From contig CAJMLV010000004.1 in NCBI GenBank assembly GCA_905214345.1, forward strand, positions 1 through 64,000: a DNA stretch of 64,000 nucleotides, written 5' to 3'. This document shows, one piece after another, positions 25,061 through 32,978 of this stretch (position 1 is the stretch's first letter; each line of letters begins with the position of its first letter). This stretch comes from an uncultured bacterium. Lineage in GTDB: Bacteria; Bacillota; Clostridia; Oscillospirales; Ruminococcaceae. Below the pieces are notes generated by a model, which made no database searches, was not told the DNA's origin, and saw only the letters and a list, made by a program, of their open reading frames with translations. Made by a program: the position numbers and the translations under genes.

Positions 25061-25076
25061 AATGCGGCAAAAGCAA
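25048..25076 (-). promoter_or_regulatory. Promoter for the Crp/Fnr operon
   Basis: Read on the minus strand: TTGCTT (25071-25076), a 17-base spacer and TATAAT (25048-25053). The two divergent promoters share their -10 regions, so only one can be occupied at a time. Confidence 0.65.
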
Positions 25077-25120
25077 ATGGAAATCTGACCGCCTGTGGCG
25101 GCCTTGGGAGGAAGATCACT

Positions 25121-26173
25121 GTGAAATTCAAACGTATTCTGGCTGTTTTCACCGCAATGGCAATGGCGGTTTCTGTGGCGGGCTGCGGCGCGGCCTCCTC
25201 GTCCGAAGTCCAGGCAACCCCGGCCCCGGCTGTTACCGAGACCCCCGCGCCCACCGAAACACCGGAATCTGCCGAGGGCACCGCTCTGCGCGTGGCCGGT
25301 CTGAAGGGCCCCACCACCATGGGCCTGATCAACCTGGTGGATGATGTTGCCCAGGGGGAAAGCGATATTGATCTGGACTTCACCATGTACGGCGCGGCGG
25401 ATGAGATCGTGCCCCTGCTGGTGAAGGGTGAGCTGGACGCCGCGGCGGTTCCCGCCAACCTGGCCGCCACCCTGTACCAGAAGACTGAAGGCGCCGTGCA
25501 GGTGGCTGCCATCAACACCCTGGGCGTCCTGTATATCGTGGAGAACTCCGATGCCGAGTACCAGAGCATTGCCGACCTGAAGGGCAAGACCATTCTGACC
25601 ACCGGCAAGGGCACCACCCCCGAATATGTGCTGCGCTATGTGCTCAGCGAGAACGGCCTGGACCCCGACACCGATGTGACTATTGAATACTTCAGCGAAT
25701 CCACCGAAGTGGTGGCCCAGATGACCGCCCGGGGCGAAGGCACCATCGCCATGCTGCCCCAGCCTTTTGTGACCAGCGCGCTGTCCCAGGTGGAAGGCCT
25801 GAGCGTCAAGTTCGACATGACCGAAGAGTGGGAGAAGGTGGCCGGTTCCCAGCTGGTGACCGGCGTTCTGGTGGCCCGCACCGACGCCATCGAAGCTGAC
25901 CCCGAAGCCTTTGATGCTTTCCTGACTGCTTACCAGGCCAGCACTGAAGCTGCCAACACAGACCTGGAAGGCACCGCCGCCCTTTGCGAAAGCTACGGCA
26001 TTGTGGCCAAGGCTGCCCTGGCTCAGAAAGCTCTGCCCGAATGCAACATCGTCTTTGTCACCGGTGATGAGATGCGCACCGCCCTGGAAACCTACTTCCA
26101 GGTCCTGTACGACGCCGATCCTTCCAGCGTAGGCGGTGCCCTGCCTGACGACGGCTTCTACTATGGCGTCTGA
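25121..26173 (+). CDS. ABC importer substrate-binding lipoprotein (NMT1/SsuA-like)
   Basis: A 350-residue lipoprotein with signal peptide and lipobox SVAGC, a Pro/Thr/Glu linker (to about 50), then a type II binding-protein fold: LRVAGLKGPTTMGL, GAADEIVPLLVKGELDAAAVP, LKGKTILTTGKGTTPEYVLR and GEGTIAMLPQPFV. The GELDAAAVP and LKGKTI patterns are those of the NMT1/SsuA/TauA family, whose ligands include sulfonates, nitrate, and thiamine precursors; the ligand here is not readable. Start is GTG at 25121 with GGGAGGA upstream. First gene of a three-gene importer. Confidence 0.85.
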   Translation: MKFKRILAVFTAMAMAVSVAGCGAASSSEVQATPAPAVTETPAPTETPESAEGTALRVAGLKGPTTMGLINLVDDVAQGESDIDLDFTMYGAADEIVPLLVKGELDAAAVPANLAATLYQKTEGAVQVAAINTLGVLYIVENSDAEYQSIADLKGKTILTTGKGTTPEYVLRYVLSENGLDPDTDVTIEYFSESTEVVAQMTARGEGTIAMLPQPFVTSALSQVEGLSVKFDMTEEWEKVAGSQLVTGVLVARTDAIEADPEAFDAFLTAYQASTEAANTDLEGTAALCESYGIVAKAALAQKALPECNIVFVTGDEMRTALETYFQVLYDADPSSVGGALPDDGFYYGV

Positions 26174-26951
26174 TCTTAGGGATACGACCCGCCCGCCCCG
26201 CTGGCATACCGCGGCCGCGGTAATCTTCTGGGTGGTGGTGTGGCAGCTGGCGGCCATGGCGCTGGGCCATGGCGGGCTGTTTCTCTCCACCCCGGTGCAG
26301 ACGCTGCAGGCCTTGGTCGTGCAGCTTCCCACCGCCGAATTCTGGCACCGTATCGCTTTCAGCGCCCTGCGCATCCTCTCCGGCTTTGTGCTGGCGCTGG
26401 TGTGCGGGCTGCTTCTGGGAGCGGCGGGAGCACGCTGGCGTTGGGTTCGGGTCCTTCTCGGCCCGCCCATGCAGCTCATCCGCGCCATGCCGGTGGCCAG
26501 CTTTGTCATTCTGGCTTTGTTGTGGGTGAGCAGTGCCAACCTTTCGGTGGTGGTCAGCTTTACCCATGTGCTGCCGGTGATTTATGCGGGCGTGATGGGC
26601 GGTATTGCCGACACGGACCCCCAGCTGCTGGAAATGGCCCGGGTGTACAGGCTTCCTTTGTCCAAACGTCTGCGATATATCTGGCTGCCCGGTGTCTTTC
26701 CCTCTTTGAGTGAAAGCTGCATCGCCGCCATGGGTATGTGCTGGAAGAGCGGCGTCTCCGCCGAGGTCATCGGCCTGCCCGACCACAGCGTGGGGGATGC
26801 GCTCTACCGTGCCAAGATCACCCTGTCCACCCCGGATGTGTTCGCCTGGACGCTGGTGATCGTGCTGTTGTCCGCACTGCTTTCAGCGGTGGCTGCCCGT
26901 GGCCTGCGGTATCTGAAAGCCCGGCTTTGCGGGGAGGTGAAAGCGCCGTGA
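26163..26951 (+). CDS. ABC importer permease (SsuC-like)
   Basis: A 262-residue membrane protein with about six helices and the coupling segment EMARVYRLPLSKRLRYIWLP, the SsuC/TauC version of the EAA loop. I chose the ATG at 26163, which overlaps the binding-protein stop by 11 bases; the frame is open further upstream but would overlap more. Its stop overlaps the GTG of the ATPase gene. Confidence 0.85.
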   Translation: MASDLRDTTRPPRWHTAAAVIFWVVVWQLAAMALGHGGLFLSTPVQTLQALVVQLPTAEFWHRIAFSALRILSGFVLALVCGLLLGAAGARWRWVRVLLGPPMQLIRAMPVASFVILALLWVSSANLSVVVSFTHVLPVIYAGVMGGIADTDPQLLEMARVYRLPLSKRLRYIWLPGVFPSLSESCIAAMGMCWKSGVSAEVIGLPDHSVGDALYRAKITLSTPDVFAWTLVIVLLSALLSAVAARGLRYLKARLCGEVKAP

Positions 26952-27523
26952 GTATTCTGGTGGAACACCTGGAAAAGCGCTTCGGCACCCGCACGGTGCT
27001 GCATGACCTTTCTATGCGGGTGGATGGGCCTATGGTCATTATGGGGCCGTCCGGCTGCGGAAAGACCACGCTGCTGCGGATTCTGATGGGACTGGAAAAC
27101 CCTGACGGGGGAACCGTTACCGGGATCGACCGGGTGGCGGCGGTCTTTCAGGAAAACCGCCTGTGCCCCCAGCTGACCGCTGCGGGGAACATTGTGCTTA
27201 CCGGCGGGGACCCTGCTGCAGCGGAACGGGAACTGCGTGCCCTGGGCTTTGGCGACAAAGACCTGGCATTGCCCTGCGCCCGGCTTTCCGGCGGGCAGAA
27301 ACGCCGCGCCGCTTTGCTGCGGGCGCTGCTGTACCCCGCAGCGGGAACACTGCTGCTGGATGAACCCTTTACCGGTATGGATGCCGAACTGGTGGCTCAG
27401 GCCGCCGAGACCATCCGCCGTCTGGCTGCAGGACGGGACACCGTCCTTGTTACCCACGACGAAAACGCGGCCGCTCTGTTGGGGTGGCCCGTGATGCAGA
27501 TGCAGCCGCATCAAGATAACTGA
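26948..27523 (+). CDS. ABC importer ATPase, compact (SsuB-like)
   Basis: A 191-residue ATPase, shorter than the usual 240-260. Walker A MGPSGCGKTT, Q-loop VFQENRLCPQ, signature LSGGQKRR, Walker B LLLDEPFTGMD and the switch VTHDEN are all present. The missing length is at the C-terminal regulatory end. It starts at GTG 26948 inside the permease stop (GTGA overlap). It energizes the importer encoded just upstream. Confidence 0.87.
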   Translation: MSILVEHLEKRFGTRTVLHDLSMRVDGPMVIMGPSGCGKTTLLRILMGLENPDGGTVTGIDRVAAVFQENRLCPQLTAAGNIVLTGGDPAAAERELRALGFGDKDLALPCARLSGGQKRRAALLRALLYPAAGTLLLDEPFTGMDAELVAQAAETIRRLAAGRDTVLVTHDENAAALLGWPVMQMQPHQDN

Positions 27524-27561
27524 AAAAGGCAAGACCCGTTTATGCGGGCCTTGCCTTTTTT
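27523..27561 (+). terminator. Intrinsic terminator after the importer operon
   Basis: AAAAAGGCAAGACCCG (27523-27538) pairs with CGGGCCTTGCCTTTTT (27545-27560) with one mismatch. Confidence 0.85.
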
Positions 27562-27574
27562 GATAGGGGATAGA

Positions 27575-27603
27575 TTGACAGAGGGAATACCATGTGATAG
27601 TAT
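27575..27603 (+). promoter_or_regulatory. Promoter of the first PadR-HAAS module
   Basis: TTGACA (27575-27580), a 17-base spacer and TAGTAT (27598-27603), immediately followed by the palindrome at 27605-27623. Confidence 0.65.
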
Positions 27604-27604
27604 G

Positions 27605-27623
27605 TACTTAGTAAAACTAAATA
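27605..27623 (+). promoter_or_regulatory. Palindromic operator, likely PadR autoregulation
   Basis: TACTTAGT-AAA-ACTAAATA, an 8-bp inverted repeat with one mismatch around a 3-base centre, placed at the expected transcription start. A bound PadR dimer there would block initiation. Confidence 0.6.
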
Positions 27624-27649
27624 CTTGAAAATGGAAGGGGGAAGAAGAA

Positions 27650-28024
27650 ATGTCCCGCGAAGATGCGCCGGATACCACGCGGTTTGCCCAACAGCTGAAA
27701 AAAGGTGTGCTGGAAATGCTGGTCCTGCGCCTGTTGGCAGAGCATCCCACCCACGGATACGAGCTGATCCAGCGGCTGCGGCAGGACAGTGACGGTGCGC
27801 TGGACCTGAAAGAAGGCACTCTCTATCCTATTCTGTACCGGCTGGAGGATGACGGCTGCATTACCTCCGCATGGCAAAATATTGCGCCGGGCAAGCAGCG
27901 TCCGGCGCCCCGCAAAATCTACACCGTTACCCCGCTGGGGCAGCAGGTGCTGGCCCGGCAAATAGAAACCTGGCACGCTTTTGCCGCCTGTGTGGAACAG
28001 TTCTGTAAGGAGGAAACCCCATGA
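27650..28024 (+). CDS. PadR-family transcriptional regulator
   Basis: A 124-residue winged-helix repressor: LKKGVLEMLVLRLLAEHPTH, GYELIQRLRQ, EGTLYPILYRLEDDGCI and the wing APRKIYTVTPLGQQ are classic PadR-s features. Its stop overlaps the ATG of the HAAS membrane protein by four bases. The pair layout recurs at 41919-43474. The signal sensed is unknown; these modules commonly tune their own operon. Confidence 0.92.
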   Translation: MSREDAPDTTRFAQQLKKGVLEMLVLRLLAEHPTHGYELIQRLRQDSDGALDLKEGTLYPILYRLEDDGCITSAWQNIAPGKQRPAPRKIYTVTPLGQQVLARQIETWHAFAACVEQFCKEETP

Positions 28025-28665
28025 ACGAGGTCAAGCGATATGTGAACACGGTGGAACGGCATCTGCACCTGGACCGTTCCACCCGGCTGCGAGTGATGAA
28101 CGACCTGGCCAGCGATCTGCAAAGCCGTCTGGACGCGGGGGAGACCCTGGCAGATATTCAGGCTGATCTGGGGGATGCCCGCACGCTGGCCGAAACTCTG
28201 AACCGGGAATTTTCCGACCACCGGGACAATGCCAGCCCCTGGCGCTGGGCGTTTCTGGTGCTGGCGATTTTTCTGGCACTGGTTTTTGCCGTCAGCGGTC
28301 TGACAGCACGGCAGGAGGCGGCTTCCATCGGTATCATCGGCGGCGCCGACGGCCCCGCGGCCATCTATGTGGCCGATTCCTTCGGCGGGCTGGATACGCT
28401 GCACACCCTTTCCTGGCTGGCGGCCCTGGTGGGTGGATATTGGCTGCTGGGCCCGGCCAGGCGCGGTTCCCGCAAACGCCTGCTGGTGCCCGTGATTCTG
28501 GAAGGCGTTTCCCTGGTGATTCAGCTGCTTTGGCTGGTGGTTCATATGGCCGGCATTGGAACGGGGGTATTCCTGTACCTGTGGGGCAGTACGCTGGTCC
28601 GCAGCGGCATCTGGCTGTCGGTCGGGCTGCTTTGCTGGACGATCCATGATTGGCGCCGCCGGTAA
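28021..28665 (+). CDS. HAAS-domain membrane protein with GIIGGADGP motif
   Basis: A 214-residue protein. The N-terminal HAAS domain (about 1-70; VKRYVNTVERHL, LGDARTLAETLNREF) is the usual partner of PadR regulators. A helix follows (about 75-95), then a short outer loop carrying IGIIGGADGPAAIYVA (about 102-117) and three more helices. The loop motif resembles the GIIGxADGPT stretch of Na+-translocating decarboxylase beta subunits, but none of the rest of that protein is present. Function unknown; it is probably a membrane-bound anti-regulator or sensor for the PadR protein. Confidence 0.75.
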   Translation: MNEVKRYVNTVERHLHLDRSTRLRVMNDLASDLQSRLDAGETLADIQADLGDARTLAETLNREFSDHRDNASPWRWAFLVLAIFLALVFAVSGLTARQEAASIGIIGGADGPAAIYVADSFGGLDTLHTLSWLAALVGGYWLLGPARRGSRKRLLVPVILEGVSLVIQLLWLVVHMAGIGTGVFLYLWGSTLVRSGIWLSVGLLCWTIHDWRRR

Positions 28666-28678
28666 AACGCAAAAACAG

Positions 28679-28714
28679 AAAACCCGTCCCGGAATATTTC
28701 CCGGGGCGGGTTTT
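28679..28714. terminator. Bidirectional terminator
   Basis: AAAACCCGTCCCGG (28679-28692) pairs with CCGGGGCGGGTTTT (28701-28714). It separates the PadR module from the convergent hemW. Confidence 0.85.
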
Positions 28715-28720
28715 GCCATA

Positions 28721-29803
28721 TCAGATCAATTCTTCCAGAATAGCGTTCTGTACCACCATTCCCGCAGGGGTCAGGCGCAGGAAACGCCCGTCGAATTCGG
28801 CATATCCGTGGGTCACGCACTGGCGCAGAAAGGCAGTGCGCCGGGCATCCAGGGGGACACCGCCCCGCGCTACATACTCCTGCCAGTCCAGTCCGCTGCA
28901 CAGCCGCAGCTGCATGAGCAGAAAATCTTCGGCATCACAGACGCCCTCTTCTTCCTCTGTCAGAGTACCGGCAATAAAGGCGGCTGTGTCGCTGGGCCAG
29001 AACCGCCGCACCCCGCCCACACAGCTGTGGGCTGCGGGACCGATGCCCCGGTAATCCCGGCAGTTCCAGTACAAAAGATTGTGGCGCCCTTCGTGACCGG
29101 GCCGTGCAAAGTTGCTGATCTCGTACTGGCGGTATCCGGCGGCTTCCAGTTGCTGTACCGCATACAGGTAAAAATCCGCAGCGGCATCCGGGTCGGGCAG
29201 ATTTTCCGGGCGGCGCCGGGCAAAGGCGGTGCCCGGCTCGATCTTCAGAAGATAGGCCGAGATGTGGGTGCATCCGCCTTGCCGCAAAAGCTCCAGGGTG
29301 TCGTCAAATTCACTGTTGGTGTACCCGGGCAAGGCCAGCATGATGTCCCCGCACAGGTCGTCGAACCCGGCCTGCTTCGCCCAGGCAAGAGCACGGGCGG
29401 CCCCTTCTGCGGTGTGGGTACGGCCAAGTGTGCGCAGCTGGGTGTCGGAAGCACTCTGTACCCCGAAACTCAGCCGGTTCACTCCGGCTTCCCGGAAATC
29501 TTCCAGCAATTCCGGGCTGACCACGTCGGGGTTGGCTTCCAGGGTGATCTCCGCCCCGGGCAGGGGATTGGCTGCCTCAATCAGGCTGCGCACCTGAACG
29601 GGGGAGAGCAGCGCCGGGGTGCCCCCGCCGAAATACAGGGTGTCGGGCTGTCGTTCCTCCCTGCGCAGTTCCCGCAGCAGGGCGTCTACGTAGGGCTGTG
29701 GGACTTCTCTGGCGCCGGGGGCGGTATAAAAGTCGCAATACCGGCACCGGGCACGGCAAAAGGGGATGTGCAGATACACCCCGAAACGGTCCTGGAACAA
29801 CAT
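28721..29803 (-). CDS. hemW: HemW-like radical SAM protein
   Basis: A 360-residue radical SAM protein. The start YLHIPFCRARCRYCDFYT holds the CxxxCxxC cluster ligands with the extra following Cys-free FY typical of the HemN/HemW group; GGGTPALL, LEANPDV and GVQSASD follow. HemW proteins are heme chaperones rather than true coproporphyrinogen oxidases. The C-terminal HemW domain with the LTPAGM segment is present. AAGAGGTG precedes the ATG at 29803. Single gene. Confidence 0.9.
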   Translation of the reverse strand: MLFQDRFGVYLHIPFCRARCRYCDFYTAPGAREVPQPYVDALLRELRREERQPDTLYFGGGTPALLSPVQVRSLIEAANPLPGAEITLEANPDVVSPELLEDFREAGVNRLSFGVQSASDTQLRTLGRTHTAEGAARALAWAKQAGFDDLCGDIMLALPGYTNSEFDDTLELLRQGGCTHISAYLLKIEPGTAFARRRPENLPDPDAAADFYLYAVQQLEAAGYRQYEISNFARPGHEGRHNLLYWNCRDYRGIGPAAHSCVGGVRRFWPSDTAAFIAGTLTEEEEGVCDAEDFLLMQLRLCSGLDWQEYVARGGVPLDARRTAFLRQCVTHGYAEFDGRFLRLTPAGMVVQNAILEELI

Positions 29804-29914
29804 TTTTCACCTCTTAACAAAAAAATGGCCAATGATTCATATATCGTTTACACATTTTCCAACAGATAGAGTATATAATAGGGGTACGTAAAAAGAAAGG
29901 GGTCCTAGAGAACT

Positions 29915-30634
29915 ATGGACGAAAAATATTATAACATTTCGTATGCCGAAAGTCCCTTCGGCACCCTCAACCAATATATGACCCGCACCTTTGTGTGGAT
30001 GTTTGCCGGTCTGCTGGTCACCTTTGCCGTAGGCATTGCCACCCTGTACAGCCCGCTGGTGTATATCCTGTTCAACAGTGGTCTGTACCTGGTGCTCTGC
30101 ATCGCAGAGCTGGTCATGGTGGTGGTCCTGTCCGCCCGCATCGACAAGCTGCGCCCTTCCACTGCCACCAGTTTGTTCTTCGGCTATGCGGTGCTCAACG
30201 GCATCAACCTCAGCATCATCTTTGCTGCCTACGCTTTCAGCACCCTGGTGCTGGCCTTCCTGGTAGGTGCGCTGTACTTCGGCATCATGGCCCTGTACGG
30301 CTCCCGCACCCAGAAGGATCTGAGTTCCTGGGGGCCGATGCTTTCCGGCGCGCTGATCACCCTCATTATCGTGGGTCTGCTGGGCGGTCTGCTCATGATC
30401 TTCATGCCCGGCGCTTTCGGTATGTTTGACCTGATCCTGTGCGCTGTCAGCCTGGTGGTGTTCATGGCCTTTACCGCCTACGATGTGCAGAAGCTGAAAT
30501 ACTACTACTCCTACTTCGGCGGCGACGCTGCCATGCTGCACAAGTCCTCCATCATCGGTGCTCTCAGCCTGTATCTGGACTATATCAACATCTTCCTGTA
30601 TGTGCTGCGCATTCTGGGCCGCCATCGCGATTGA
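29915..30634 (+). CDS. Bax inhibitor-1 / YccA-family membrane protein
   Basis: A 239-residue protein with seven hydrophobic helices: NQYMTRTFVWMFAGLLVTF at the start, LFFGYAVLNGINLSIIF in the middle and VFMAFTAYDVQKLK followed by LYLDYINIFLYVLRILG at the end, which are the BI-1/YccA landmarks. The family includes pH-sensitive calcium-leak proteins and FtsH modulators. Monocistronic, with AAAGGGG upstream and a TATAAT-like box at 29874-29879. Confidence 0.9.
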   Translation: MDEKYYNISYAESPFGTLNQYMTRTFVWMFAGLLVTFAVGIATLYSPLVYILFNSGLYLVLCIAELVMVVVLSARIDKLRPSTATSLFFGYAVLNGINLSIIFAAYAFSTLVLAFLVGALYFGIMALYGSRTQKDLSSWGPMLSGALITLIIVGLLGGLLMIFMPGAFGMFDLILCAVSLVVFMAFTAYDVQKLKYYYSYFGGDAAMLHKSSIIGALSLYLDYINIFLYVLRILGRHRD

Positions 30635-30652
30635 TCTTTCCCACAAACCAAA

Positions 30653-30683
30653 AAAAGAGGACCCCCTCGGGGGTCCTCTTTTT
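30653..30683. terminator. Bidirectional terminator
   Basis: AAAAAGAGGACCCC (30653-30666) pairs with GGGGTCCTCTTTTT (30670-30683). It serves both the BI-1 gene and the convergent YtrA-type operon. Confidence 0.9.
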
Positions 30684-30697
30684 GTATGCCGTTATCT

Positions 30698-30910
30698 TCA
30701 GCCGCCGATCAGGAAGTCCAGCACGTCCCATCCGTCGCCGCCTACCTCGCGGTAGAGCTCGGTGTAGCCGCAGTTGCAGCAGCTTACGGTGGTGAATTTC
30801 TTGTTCTGCACGTCGAACAGCTTGGCAAAGTTGCCGCCGGTGGCCTGCAGACGGTCGGCGGCATATTCATGACAGCCGCATTTGGGGCAGATGTATTGAC
30901 GTTGTTCCAT
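30698..30910 (-). CDS. Small zinc-ribbon protein (DUF2082-like)
   Basis: A 70-residue protein with two Cys pairs, ICPKCGCHEY and SCCNCGYTELYR, making a zinc ribbon; it ends DVLDFLIGG. It resembles the small nucleic-acid-binding DUF2082 (COG3478) family. GAAGGAGG lies before its ATG. It sits 18 bases after the permease gene and is the last gene of the YtrA-type operon, though it may be only a passenger. Confidence 0.8.
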   Translation of the reverse strand: MEQRQYICPKCGCHEYAADRLQATGGNFAKLFDVQNKKFTTVSCCNCGYTELYREVGGDGWDVLDFLIGG

Positions 30911-30928
30911 GGGATAGACCTCCTTCTC

Positions 30929-31747
30929 TCAGGGCAGATTCAGTTTTTTGGTGATCAGATACTGGGTCACTGCCCACAGAATAGCATCTGCGGCAGCAAA
31001 AAGCAAGAGGATGACACCGGCAATCCCCCAGGCGAATGCCGTTTGGTTCATGGCTGCTTCCAGGAAAAACCGGGCGAAGCCGTCCTGCACGGACTGGGGA
31101 AGATTGGCCACCAGAATAGCCCCCGCAACGAACAGGAACACAAGCGTCATCTGCAAAATAAAGCCCAGCACAAAATAGGTGGCTATGCTGGCCAGCATCC
31201 GCTGCTGAGGCCAGCGGGAGCCGATGGCCATGCACAGGTACAGATACAGGTACGCAGAAATCAGGGAAAGCACCATCAGCAGAACCAGGAATACCATGTT
31301 CATGGTATCCCGCAGGGAAAATTGGACCCAGAACGCCTGGGCTGCCTCCGTTTCACCGGCGGCATTGGCCATCCACACACAGCCCATGGCAATGAGAATG
31401 GAGGCAATGGTGGTGCCGCAGGCGCACAGCAGCTTGGCGGCTATGTGCTGCCAGGGGGTGGCGGGCAGGCTGAACATCAGGTAACCCTGGTCGCCCAGCA
31501 GTTTGTAGAACCGCTGAATGTTCAGAATCACGCAGGCGGCAATGGTAGCAAAGATAAACAGAGCGGTCAGAACCGTGAAAAAGTTTTCCAGCACAGAAGT
31601 GATGGGGATACCGGTTGCCCCGGCAAAGATGTCGTCCAGCCGGGTTATCACCGACGTCAGCAGGGAAAACACCGCCGTACCGGCCCAGATGGGCACCAGG
31701 ATACGCCCCACGGCCATACATTCGTATTTCAAAAGTTTGTTCATCAT
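30929..31747 (-). CDS. ABC-2-type permease of a YtrA-regulated transporter
   Basis: A 272-residue membrane protein with about six helices, no soluble domain, and MNKLLKYECMAVGRILVPIW at the start. It is the membrane partner of the ATPase encoded just upstream. I chose the ATG at 31747 because GAGGA sits about seven bases before it; an ATG at 31762 has its ribosome site too close. The substrate is unknown; YtrA-type operons answer cell-wall-active compounds in Bacillus. Confidence 0.78.
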   Translation of the reverse strand: MMNKLLKYECMAVGRILVPIWAGTAVFSLLTSVITRLDDIFAGATGIPITSVLENFFTVLTALFIFATIAACVILNIQRFYKLLGDQGYLMFSLPATPWQHIAAKLLCACGTTIASILIAMGCVWMANAAGETEAAQAFWVQFSLRDTMNMVFLVLLMVLSLISAYLYLYLCMAIGSRWPQQRMLASIATYFVLGFILQMTLVFLFVAGAILVANLPQSVQDGFARFFLEAAMNQTAFAWGIAGVILLLFAAADAILWAVTQYLITKKLNLP

Positions 31748-31773
31748 GGCAAAGTTCCTCATTTTCCTCTCGG

Positions 31774-32472
31774 TCAGACACGGAAGGTGTCGTGGAAATA
31801 TTCATCCAGACTCATGCCGCTTTCTTCGCGCAGTTCATCCACACCCCGGTGCAGCAGCAGATGGCTGTCTTTCAGGATCAGCACTTCATCCAGCATCCGC
31901 TCCACATCCTCCACCAGATGAGTGGAGATCACCACGGCGGCGTCCTCGTTGTAGTTGCGCACGATGGTGTTCAGGATGTATTCCCGGGCCGCCGGGTCCA
32001 CGCCGCCCAGGGGCTCGTCCAGCAGATACAGCCGGGCAGCGCGGCTCATGGCCAGGCAGAGCTGCATCTTTTCCTGGGTACCTTTGCTCATGGCGCCGAT
32101 GCGCTGGCGGGGGTCCAGTTTCAGGTCTGCCAGCATGGCCGAAGCTTTGGCGGTGTCGAAGTCGGCAAAGAACTCTCCGTACAGGCTGACCATATCGTCT
32201 ACCTTCATCTCTGTCGGCAGGGACATACGGTCGGGCAGGTAGGAGGTAATGGTTTTGGTGGCAACACCCGGTGTATGCCCGTCAATGAGCACACAGCCTG
32301 TGCTGGGGGTCAGCAGCCCGGCCGAAAGTTTCAGCAGGGTGGTTTTTCCACTGCCGTTGGGTCCCAGCAGCCCCACCAGCCGCCCGGGCAGAATCTCAAA
32401 GCTGACGTTTTCCAGGGCCGTTTTGCGGCCGTAGCTTTTGCCCAGCCCCTTGGCCTGATAGATTGCTTGCAT
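31774..32472 (-). CDS. ABC transporter ATPase, YtrA-regulated operon
   Basis: A 232-residue ATPase: Walker A LLGPNGSGKTT, a divergent signature MSKGTQEKMQ, Walker B LYLLDEPLGGVD and switch ISTHLVED. The MSKGTQ signature is usual for the YtrB/BcrA branch. Its ATG at 32472 overlaps the TGA of the GntR-type gene by four bases. It energizes the permease that follows. Confidence 0.88.
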   Translation of the reverse strand: MQAIYQAKGLGKSYGRKTALENVSFEILPGRLVGLLGPNGSGKTTLLKLSAGLLTPSTGCVLIDGHTPGVATKTITSYLPDRMSLPTEMKVDDMVSLYGEFFADFDTAKASAMLADLKLDPRQRIGAMSKGTQEKMQLCLAMSRAARLYLLDEPLGGVDPAAREYILNTIVRNYNEDAAVVISTHLVEDVERMLDEVLILKDSHLLLHRGVDELREESGMSLDEYFHDTFRV

Positions 32473-32843
32473 CACTCGTTCTCCTTTTCGGCGGCCGCGC
32501 GCAGCAGCGCGGCGGTTTCCTCGGCACTGACGCCCAGTGCCTGCATCTGGTTCCAGAATTCCTGTGCCAGGGCTTCGGCCCGCTGACGGCGCAGACCGTC
32601 CAGCTGTTCCGCTCCGGCGCATACGGTGCGTCCGGCGGTGCGCTGGGTTTTTAGCAGTCCGCGGTTCTCCAGTTCCTGCAATGCCCGCTGCATCGTGTTG
32701 GGGTTGACCCCCGCTTCGGCAGCCAGTTCCCGCACCGGCGGGACCCTGGCCCCGGCGGGCAGCGCCCCGGTCACAATGGCCAGTTCCAGCTGTTCGATCA
32801 GCTGCAGGTACACCGGGCGCCCGGGCGCGATGTTCCATTCCAT
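32472..32843 (-). CDS. GntR-family regulator, YtrA subfamily
   Basis: A 123-residue short GntR repressor: PVYLQLIEQLELAIVTGALP, RVPPVRELAAEAGVNPNTMQ and ALQELENRGLLKTQRTAGR form the winged helix. A helical tail of about 45 residues replaces a ligand domain, as in YtrA. It should bind the perfect palindrome at 32859-32892 just upstream of its own ATG (AAAGGAGG ribosome site). Confidence 0.9.
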   Translation of the reverse strand: MEWNIAPGRPVYLQLIEQLELAIVTGALPAGARVPPVRELAAEAGVNPNTMQRALQELENRGLLKTQRTAGRTVCAGAEQLDGLRRQRAEALAQEFWNQMQALGVSAEETAALLRAAAEKENE

Positions 32844-32858
32844 CGCGGCACCTCCTTT

Positions 32859-32892
32859 GTATTATTGTATTAACTATCTAATACAATAATAC
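32859..32892. promoter_or_regulatory. 34-base perfect palindrome, YtrA-type operator
   Basis: GTATTATTGTATTA (32859-32872), a 6-base centre (ACTATC) and TAATACAATAATAC (32879-32892): a 14-bp perfect inverted repeat. It lies between the GntR-type gene and the divergent response regulator gene and contains -10-like sequence on the minus strand. Confidence 0.8.
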
Positions 32893-32918
32893 ATCGTGCC
32901 CGAAAAATGTCAACCCCT

Positions 32919-32946
32919 TTGCAGAAAACATTTTTTGCGGTATCAT
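32919..32946 (+). promoter_or_regulatory. Promoter of the response regulator/ABC/kinase operon
   Basis: TTGCAG (32919-32924), a 16-base spacer and TATCAT (32941-32946), 33 bases before the ATG at 32979. Confidence 0.55.
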
Positions 32947-32978
32947 AAACAGAAGACCGGATCAAGAGGGGGATAATC

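Noticed and set aside
28334..28380. A decarboxylase beta-subunit gene because of GIIGGADGP
   Set aside because: Only this short motif matches; length, helices and the HAAS domain show a different protein.
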